From Polymyxa betae (Eukaryota; Endomyxa; Phytomyxea; Plasmodiophorida; Plasmodiophoridae): a stretch of DNA of 64,000 bases. The translations under genes and the position numbers were made by a program. The stretch is taken from positions 58,635 to 122,634 of the forward strand of contig RBZT01000146.1 in NCBI GenBank assembly GCA_003693705.1. Direction: 5' to 3'. Shown here one piece after another: positions 56,975 to 64,000 of the stretch. How positions within the stretch are numbered: the stretch's first letter is position 1; every line of letters begins with the position of its first letter. The notes below the pieces were generated by a model. It had not been told where the DNA came from and searched no databases. It was given only the letters and a program-made list of their open reading frames with translations.

Positions 56975-59900
56975 ATGAAGAGTGGCACTAGTACGACCCC
57001 GACCCCTGAAACATCGGTGACCCAGTTCAGGATCGATAAGTACAGGAGCCGGTGGCGGCTGACAAGCGATGGCCGTGGAGGGAGCGGCGGCAGCGGCGGC
57101 GCCGGATCCTGGAAACGAGACGACGACGTCAGCGGCGGCGCCACCCGTGACCCGGCCTGCGGTCCTATGCCGGTCGTATACGACGCTTTTGTCGGCGACA
57201 GCAGCCGGAGCCCCAGCAGCGGCCCCAAATCCGGCCCCGGCACCCCCACCCCATATGAAAGCCACCACCTATCATCTGACTCGTTACTATCAGAAGTGTA
57301 TGGGACCACTGAACGCCTCCGATCCGACGAGATATCGGCGTTAACGTTACGCTCAGGTCAGGAACTGAAACCCGTGAAATGGGCTCGAAATCGATCGCCT
57401 CTGAAGACGAAACCCGCCGCTTCAGAGAAACCCGAACGCGATACCGTTGCCGCCGACAGCGAAACGTAATGTCGGCCTGCGCTGTAACGTGACCGGGATC
57501 CCGACCCTTGATATTAGGAAGGCCAGGTTCAATACTCCCATAAAAAAAACGGACCCGGAACGGTTACTGCTGCTCAAACGTCTCCGTCTCCGTATGTAAT
57601 ACAGGCCCGCGTGTCGATTGCGTTACATGGCGATAGGTCAGGAAGCCCGTCATGACCAGGCCCCGATCCTGTTCGATCTAGTGAAACGATCAGTGCGAGC
57701 CCTGGTTTTCACCAAGGCCGGCAACAGGTAACGTAACCCACCGATTCAACGTTCAGTTGCGTATCACAGCATCTGCTACATTTCTCTATCAGTTGTGATT
57801 CTGCAAATGACATGTTTCGAGCTCGCACGTTTCCGGTTTTGTGTTTTCGTTAGGGTTTAGGGTTTGAACCACTTGATATTATGTGTTGATAGTCTGCAAT
57901 ACAGTTTCCGGTCCATCATGGACGATGAAGACGTACGTCTGTACACAGAGTTGGTCCAGCGGGCCATGGGTCTCGGCTTGGACCAGGTCATACCGGCCCC
58001 GACCGGAACCCCGCTCCATAAACGCAGTCCGACAGGGGTCGCTCCTGCCACCACAAACGTAACGTCCTGTCCAAATCGATTCTGTTACCAGATGTCTTTT
58101 GAGTTCGCATACTGTTACCGCCACGTGGGCTGGACTACGTTACGTTTGTCGTTACTGGTTTATGTTACCATAAAATAGGACATCATCGAATTGTTGTTGG
58201 TTACAGCTGTTACGGCGACGCTATTTCATTTGGTACTGCTTTAAGTACGACCCGGAACTAATATCTGTACTGATAGAGCGGGTTACTCTCGGCTACTGTC
58301 ACATCGACAGATGCGGATAAGACTGTCGGACTGGATAGGGTTTCCAAGGTCCCTCTCATACTCAACGTGGATTCAACGCTCTTATCCGATGACCCGTTCT
58401 ATGACTTTCTATTACATCATCTGCCGAAATCAGCGAGACTTTATGTAAAACCCTAACCCTTACTCTAAACCCCAAAAATCTGAGCTTCGTTTTAGGCTAA
58501 AGGATCCAAGCCGGTATTCATGATTCGGCGTCCGCCACGGTCTTCCTCAACCTCTACTCAGGTAACGTCATCTACGCCAAGGCATCGCCGTCATCAAACC
58601 TCCTTGTCGAAACGACATGATGTCAAGCTGCCGAGTATCGATGTAACGCTTGGTAACGTTACCGGGCAAGCTCCACTGACCAGCTTCGTTACAGCTGCTT
58701 GAGACCGTCGATGAACGCGTGCAGAACGACGCACATCCGCAAACTCCACGCACCTCTACAGCCAACACCGATCATTCACGGCGTCAAGGCGAAGAGAGTT
58801 CTGAACAATCGGTAACATAATCCGTAATGTCGATGCCGCTAGTGACATTTACAGGTAACGTACTCTGACACGACCGCAGCCGCGCTGACCATCGTCTTCT
58901 CAGTTCCGCAAATCGTGCATGAAATTCGATCAGATGCGAATCAGACTTAGCCGACGCTTAGAGCAACGTGTGGCGGAGTTCGTGATTTGTCTGCCTGGTA
59001 ACGTGATCCCCTGGCTGACTACATACAGGTTCGAATCGGCCCGCTCTGCATCGAATCGGGCAAAGATTCAAGTCGCCGACCATCAGTTCTCGTTTCGTTC
59101 CTCGGTAATCTGCTGTCACTTTTCCTTGAAATTGTGGTTCTACGTTTCAGTTACAGCCGCCTTTCTGTGCCATCGTTCACATCTCCCCGCTAACGTTACA
59201 TCAGTTTAGGTTACGACATTTACGCTACTACACGTTTATGTCACTACAACTTCACGTTACTACAGGTCTATGTTTCTGATATGTTGTGCAGAGCCGTGAT
59301 ATGAGTGAGATGCGTCAACGTGCCGAGATGGATCAGTCCGCCCTGCGAGCTCTACGTCTGGAACATTTCCGTAAACTGGATCAGGTGATGCAGCAGGTCC
59401 GCGGGCATGATAATGGTAATGGACGCAGAGATCTCACTCCCAATGAATGCGCTATTCTACAGACTATTGCCGGGTATCTTATTCATAATGTTACCTGAAC
59501 GTGTTATGTATCTGACCGTATATAAAGTTACCTTCATTCGCCGTATGGCGGCGTACTAAACCATCACAGCGCGGCGCACTTTCTCGAAGCTGTGGATCAC
59601 GAAATTCTCAACGATCCCGCTGTACTCAAGATCTTGCTGGAATTCATTTCGAAGGTGGTATCGCTGTGACAGTTACGGACTTCGCCACTCATTCATGACG
59701 TTACAGGTCGGGATCAGTGAGAACGATTTCCGTGCGGCATTGGCCGCCTCACAACACGAATTTCCCGCCAGCCTATTCGATCTGGCAAACAGTATGTTCG
59801 GCAGTGGTCACGTTACCTGTCAGTTAACGGGACATTACGTTACACAGTTGTGAAGAACAACGCCGTGGCGACCATGATGGGCGGGCTGAGATCGGCGGGT

Positions 59901-60017
59901 CTAGCAGGACGTCTGCTTCGGAAACGTAAAGACCAGCGCCTGTCGTTTCGGCGTCACGACAGTACCGATCTGGATGCGGTTTCCCGTCCAATGCCGCGAA
60001 CCCATCATCAACGGTAA
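56975..60017 (+). CDS. Unrecognised 623-residue protein whose introns share GTAAC/GTTAC motifs
   Basis: I reconstructed 13 exons by requiring open frame and GT-AG ends. Introns: 57466-57517, 57592-57636, 57728-57892, 58059-58178, 58200-58321, 58445-58495, 58562-58694, 58812-58903, 59105-59291, 59474-59569, 59655-59706 and 59792-59847. Exons sum to 1872 nt, exactly 624 codons. The N-terminal 160 residues are Gly/Ser/Arg-rich and disordered. Later parts are helical: PILFDLVKRSVRALVFTKAG, EDVRLYTELVQRAMGLGLDQ, LSDDPFYDFLLHHLPKSARL, SALRALRLEHFRKLDQVMQQ, AAHFLEAVDHEILNDPAVLK, SLFDLANIVVKNNAVATMMG. The tail is basic (GRLLRKRKDQRLSFRRHD). No signal peptide or membrane span. No family recognised. 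The 58200-58321 intron borders are the least certain. Confidence 0.7.
57466..59847 (+). repeat. Intron family with GTAACG / CGTTAC terminal motifs
   Basis: By eye about 30-34 copies of GTAAC or its complement GTTAC lie in 57.3-60.0 kb, nearly all inside introns; about five would be expected by chance. Introns at 57728, 58059 and 58562 begin GTAACG, and 58812 begins GTAACA. Those ending at 58694, 59706 and 59847 finish CGTTACAG, CGTTACAG and CGTTACACAG. The 58562-58694 intron has both ends, which are mutually complementary. Only the 58445-58495 intron lacks the motif. Confidence 0.65.
57851..57866 (+). repeat. Interstitial telomere-like 16-mer inside an intron
   Basis: TAGGGTTTAGGGTTTG, identical to 22948-22963, lies within the 57728-57892 intron. 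Related words AAAACCCTAACCC occur at 58447-58459 (at the 5' end of another intron) and 60295-60307, and GGGTTTAGGGG at about 62126-62136. Confidence 0.7.
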
Positions 60018-60040
60018 CATTTTAGAGCATAAAAAAGTAA

Positions 60041-60112
60041 TGCAGACACTGAGAGTCGAACTCAGGTGATCAGCGCCACAAGCTGGTATCCTGCCAACTA
60101 GATGATGTCTGC
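60041..60112 (-). tRNA. tRNA-His (anticodon GUG)
   Basis: The minus strand folds into a complete 72-nt cloverleaf with no intron. The acceptor stem is GCAGACA paired with TGTCTGC (7 of 7), with discriminator A. The D arm is ATCT-AGTTGGCA-GGAT, typical of eukaryotic tRNA-His/Glu/Asp. The anticodon loop TTGTGGC carries GTG. The variable loop is TCAC, and the T arm is CTGAG-TTCGACT-CTCAG. The first anticodon-stem pair (C27-A43) is mismatched. In eukaryotes the extra G at position -1 of tRNA-His is added after transcription and none is needed in the gene. It is 24 bp beyond the stop codon of the 57-60 kb gene, on the opposite strand. Confidence 0.92.
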
Positions 60113-60119
60113 ATATGCT

Positions 60120-61019
60120 GCGTGACGTTCATTGTTCTCGATTTATGAAGATACCGCAACTGTATCAAGTCAAATTTGAGAGAAGTTTCTAAATAAACAC
60201 GTCTCGGTTGGTCGAACGCCTTAACTATTCAATACTAAGTTTCTCAGATCCTCTCATTCACGCTGATATCTTTTGCTTTAAGCCACGATTGACCAAAACC
60301 CTAACCCGCTCTGATGGTTTATTCGGGCTTGTCAAAGACTCACAGCTCTATCAGATCGTTATCGAGCAGTTTCGCGATATCATCAGAATACCGAATTTCG
60401 GTTATCGTCTTTGAACATGTCGGATTGTTCTCGCGTATGCAACAGGAATGAGAAGATGGTTTCATTGTTGACCGTGCGCTTCATACTAAAGACCCGAAAT
60501 TAGTGGAACTGTTTTTTATTGTGCAACATCATAATCAAAGATGGTTTTGAAGGATTCTTGATACAGCATTCGTTGATGTTAAAGACACCATGGTTATAAT
60601 GATCCAGTTATATCAACAATCTCTATAGATGACCATTGCAGAATTTTATCATTGGCTGGGCGAGCAGGAATCATTCCAAAAATGGTTTATTCGCTCAACT
60701 AAATTTCATCGTGACTGTATCTTGAAGCGAATGACAATATTGGCTTAAATATAAAGCATTGATGAAAAACAACGTAAATGACGTTTTGAGCCGCTTGTAC
60801 GCCTTCCACGATCAGCACTTGCTGCATAAGCAAATAAGTTAAGTTGAAGCAAGGCATTGGTCATCTCCGATACATCAAGAAAGGAAATTGAGAACTTTCG
60901 AACCGTTTTGCTTCGTTTTTGATATCGTTAATTGCTTCAGGTCACTCTCAAGCCTCATAATTATTCGTTCATAGTGAATTGACTTCGTGTCAGAATGTTT
61001 CCATTTACGACCGGCGATT
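60120..61019. other. Intergenic stretch, no gene supported
   Basis: One frame at 60208-60414 has no recognisable domain. It contains a telomere-like word at 60295-60307. Otherwise AT-rich with dense stops. Confidence 0.45.
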
Positions 61020-61412
61020 ATGGACATTGCTGAGCCCGAAGCGAACGCTGCCTATCCAGCAATGCCTTCCGATCTCTTTCCCATCACCAAGGCAATAGAA
61101 CGATCCAAACGCTACACCGACTCCACAAGATGGAAAAGCAACAACAGCGCAGCTCAACTACTTTGACGATATTTTTCTGCTCAAATCAATCTGCCGATCG
61201 CGTCCAAAAGGGAGAAAGTGATCGAAGTCTGGGATGAATTTGCTGAACGGGTTCGCAGAATTCCCTGTTTCGACGTCCAGAAGGATGGTCGCGGATGTCA
61301 ACTGAAGGTTGAGAGAATCCTCGGCGAGATGACAATCAGGAAGCGCCTGGTGGTGTTGAGGAATACAACGATCACGAAATGCATGAAAATTTAAAATCGA
61401 CAGTAGAATCAC
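61020..61412 (+). pseudogene. Decayed Myb/SANT-like DNA-binding fragment
   Basis: An ATG at 61020 opens a 48-codon stretch (MDIAEPEANAAYPAMPSDLF). In the next frame FDDIFLLKSI follows at once, and then in a third frame REKVIEVWDEFAERVRRIPC and GRGCQLKVERILGE to a stop at 61412. Taken together these resemble the Myb/SANT-like domain often found beside transposase genes (a tryptophan-anchored helix, then a GRxC..R/K helix). Two frame changes without plausible GT-AG introns suggest decay. The similarity is by eye and moderate. No transposase or terminal repeats were found next to it. Confidence 0.4.
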
Positions 61413-62153
61413 CGATCACATCACGACGACAGCTGCGGCCAGCGAACAAGCCAACGCGACATGTGCCTTACTCCGGCTGTGTCCATTGGGCGAGTACATC
61501 AGCTCAGGAGCGATGACAAGAACTGTATCGCGTTTAAAGACATAAAACACAGAGCGCAATATGAGCGAATCTCAACTGTAAGAAACAGAAACTGATGCCG
61601 CAGCGATTACGGTCGCCTTGAATCGCAGCGGCTTCATGAAAGCGATCGTCGTCGAAACGAACACAAGCTGAATTTCGCCGAGCGGCTCTTGTCGAGAAAT
61701 TTGTCTGAAAGAATTGAGTTGTTTTATCTCGGGTTTGCCTCTGGAAAATGATTTCATTCTGTTTTCAGACGCAGCAACGAGACTCTAAACCCAACATATT
61801 GAAATTTTCGTTACAATCTCGTGAGCTATTCGGGTAGTACGCTCAAGCCGAACCCGGATCACACTACTCATATGGGTCACATCACCAACGCAGTGTTCAG
61901 CAACAGACTTCCTTTTCTAATCGTAGAAATAGTTCTCTCTGTGTTTTCGACTTCGCCTAATTTACAGTCTAGATAAGTCATATAAAGACTTTTTAAACTA
62001 GAAACGCTGTGAATGAAAAACCGTACCTCACATTGATTTTAGAGAAGAGGCAGGGATCACGTGATTTGGGTCTAAGACAGAATACGGAAAACTACGATAA
62101 AATGATAAAATGAACATGAGAGGACGGGTTTAGGGGTAGAACGAACAGCTAGT
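61413..62153. other. Intergenic stretch, nothing recognised
   Basis: Short frames only. One plus-strand segment reads ALNRSGFMKAIVVETNTS near 61614 but is quickly interrupted. A telomere-like GGGTTTAGGGG word lies at about 62126-62136, just beyond the stop of the following minus-strand gene. Confidence 0.4.
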
Positions 62154-62700
62154 TTACTGATTAATATCGAAACAGGCGGCTAATGGAGATGTGATCTTTG
62201 GTAAAATTTGCTTCAGCTGTCGGTCGCTAAAGTTCTGATTACTGTTGAGAAGCTTAATAATCTCGAGGCAATCCTTCCGTCGCCTCAAATGTAGTTCATA
62301 CTCGTCTTTTAGTCGAAGGCGTTCGTCTTCGTCTATTAGACGTTGTTCGGATGATGTAGTCGTCAAAGAAACTTTCTAATATGTGGTTGGCCTCATCAAG
62401 AGTGCGTTTTGGCACCACCTCGCCGTTATCCAAGGGAATGGAAAAACCATCGGAAAGACCAAGAAGAGAGGATTCGGGCCAATCCCCAGATTCGTAGGCT
62501 GCAATCCAGGCTTGCTTAATATCGGAGCTAGTTGAAGCCCGGCCTTAGCTTCTTTCTTACGGCATGCCACGTCGAGTTGGGCTTTGGCACGGGCCGCCTG
62601 GATGATCCAGATAATCACCTCCTCTGACAACAGTACTTTAAGACAAGTGTCTTTAATTGCTGAATCGTGAGGAACCAACTGTCCCGAACGAGTATGATTC
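62154..62700 (-). CDS. Small helical charged protein, 5' end unresolved
   Basis: Minus strand. The 3' exon reads DERLRLKDEYELHLRRRKDC and IIKLLNSNQNFSDRQLKQIL, ending CFDINQ at 62154. A 40-nt GT-AG intron would join it to an upstream exon with SDIKQAWIAAYESGDWPESS, SDGFSIPLDNGEVVPKRTLD and EANHILE. Upstream coding text (VIIWIIQAARAKAQLDVACR) is in another frame, so at least one more intron is needed. No ATG was fixed. Helical and charged; no family recognised. Confidence 0.5.
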
Positions 62701-62879
62701 TATTACATGCTCGGGCACGCTTAAATAGCGACAGCGGCGCGGCTTTGGAGGCGGCGGCGAGGCTGGCGAGGAGACGGTTACAGTGGGGCGCCGTGCGACG
62801 TTCCAGTCGCTCTGTCGTACTGTCACTTTGCCATGGTCGCACGAGACCTACCGACAACTGCGCGCGGCCTGTATGAGGG

Positions 62880-63522
62880 TTGCGCCAAAGAGGGCTGCGC
62901 TGATATGTCTCTCAGTCTCTGTCACCAAAGGCTGGATTAAGACAGACTGTTGAATCTTCTAATTGTAACCGGTCGTTTTCAGGTATCCAAATTAATCGCT
63001 CGTTTTTTCAGATTGAGTATGATGATCGTCTGTAACCACACAGGAGAGCATCGGGTGTTGTTCAACTGCAGAGGCTGATTCGGCTGATGATTTAGGTAGG
63101 ACCAATAATATGATTCCACGTTAAGGTGGCGGGCATCATGAGAAGCGGGATCAGTTAAATTGAATTGAAAAAATTTGTGATAACACGGTCAGTTGCAGCA
63201 ATCCATGTTTCGAGGAGAATAAATTTCTCAAATGGTGTTGGTGGAAGTAGCGGGTGATACGTGGTAATTTGGCATGTAGTCATTCACAGTTCCAGCTTGC
63301 AATTCTCATTAGGTTCATCAATAATAGGCGAAAAAACGACGGGGAGGGGTTTGAATTGCATTCGAGTCGGAGCACCAATCATGAAAGGCAGTAATTCTGC
63401 CTTCGGTTTCTTTTAAAACTTTGTGGGTGGAGCTGAGCAATGACTAAAAATTTCAGGAAATCTGAAAAGTTGGTACGCGCCTTAGCTGTGGATGTGCGCA
63501 TCTAGGCCTTTATACCACATTT
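62880..63522. other. Intergenic stretch, nothing recognised
   Basis: No supported gene or RNA. Frames are short on both strands. Confidence 0.4.
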
Positions 63523-63706
63523 CGGTAGAGCGGAACTGGGATCGAGTCTTGATCCCGGTGATATGCTGTAGAAACTGCGCCTGGACTTCACAGCAACTAA
63601 CTGACCAAAGGAAAAAAATCCACAGCTGTTAGTCCAGGTCCCACTTAAACAGCACTTCACACACAATTTGGTAGAATCGAACTGGGATCGAGTGCTGATC
63701 GCGGTG
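63523..63706. repeat. Direct repeat pair flanking an inverted repeat
   Basis: Two copies of a 37-bp word (GGTAGA..GAACTGGGATCGAG..TGATC.CGGTG) lie at 63524-63560 and 63670-63706, about 146 bp apart. Between them CCTGGACT (63580-63587) and AGTCCAGG (63631-63638) form a perfect 8-bp inverted repeat. This could be part of a small repetitive element. Confidence 0.6.
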
Positions 63707-63762
63707 GTCAACACGTACTTCTCTTCGGACCCTCTTTGAAAGATAAGGGCTGTGTCAGAATG

Positions 63763-63787
63763 CTGTCATGCCCATTGAGCATGACAG
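63763..63787. repeat. Perfect 9-bp stem hairpin
   Basis: CTGTCATGC and GCATGACAG enclose a 7-nt loop (CCATTGA). Nearby, at about 63838-63865, AGGGGC/GCCCCT flank two copies of GGGCTGCGC or a close variant. The function is unknown; it could belong to a repeat element entering the end of the window. Confidence 0.7.
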
Positions 63788-64000
63788 TACTCGCAGCCGC
63801 CCAGCCGACCACCAGGCAGTCGTACTGGCCCTTCCTGAGGGGCTGCGCAGAGGGCTGCGCCCCTGCTGACGATTCCTATAGGGGAAGAGCCCTAACTGTC
63901 ACGGACTGCGCGGGTCCCCTCGTCTCCCTACTATGAATGGCGAGGAGCGGCCTCCACGCAACGAGTCCGATCAACTCCAAAATTCATACGTTTCTCATCT

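Noticed and set aside
56933-57344. Alanine- and glycine-rich frames overlapping the 56975 gene on both strands
   Set aside because: Only the 56975 frame continues through a consistent splice chain totalling an exact number of codons.
58997-59031. A possible 31-nt GTAACG…ACAG intron
   Set aside because: It is shorter than any other intron seen, and the frame is open through it and matches the next exon's phase without removing it.

Overview
This window is nuclear DNA from a single-celled eukaryote. Almost every gene is broken by short GT-AG introns (mostly about 44-55 nt), the genetic code is standard, and the products are eukaryotic housekeeping proteins: fimbrin, exocyst Sec15, AP-2 mu, ESCRT-III CHMP1, RTEL1, Cox19, zuotin and Fcf1. 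No operons, CRISPR arrays, rRNA or intact transposons were seen. Short introns, moderate GC, a tyrosine-kinase-like kinase joined to PH/FYVE modules, predicted secreted proteins and 7-base TTTAGGG-type telomere-like words suggest a protist, perhaps a plasmodiophorid-like rhizarian. That placement is inference and was not tested by any search.

Layout. 0.2-8.0 kb: FCF1 (+), fimbrin (-), an unrecognised secreted protein (+) and a mucin-like, probably GPI-anchored protein (+). 9.6-16.8 kb: a very large TKL kinase with three PH domains, the first split by a FYVE-like zinc finger. 16.9-20.2 kb: a Golgi-type glycosyltransferase (+) and an epoxide hydrolase (-). 21-26 kb: peptidyl-tRNA hydrolase 2, a small hypothetical gene and exocyst Sec15. 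26-28.4 kb: a Rab GTPase and a zinc polyol dehydrogenase (both -). 28.9-35 kb: a secreted basic protein, AP-2 mu and a thrombospondin-repeat membrane protein (all +). 35-36.9 kb: no convincing gene. 36.9-41.6 kb: RTEL1 helicase (-). 42-47 kb: a helical RRAS-motif protein, CHMP1, a RING-like zinc protein, a small hypothetical gene and COX19. 47.4-53 kb: a long ankyrin/proline-rich gene or pair of genes. 53.7-55.7 kb: a zinc-ribbon protein and zuotin, both intronless. 57-60 kb: an unrecognised 623-residue gene with unusual introns. 60.0-64 kb: a tRNA-His(GUG), a decayed Myb/SANT-like fragment, one small gene and repeats.

Membrane traffic and signalling are well represented (exocyst, AP-2, Rab, CHMP1, the PH/FYVE kinase, fimbrin), but the genes are independent transcription units and their proximity need not be functional.

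The strongest unusual signal is the 57-60 kb gene. Eleven of its twelve reconstructed introns contain GTAAC or GTTAC. Several begin GTAACG and several end in CGTTAC just before the AG, and one has both, so the two ends are mutually complementary, as expected of an introner-like family or a structure-assisted intron class. Second is the PH-[FYVE]-PH split-domain kinase.
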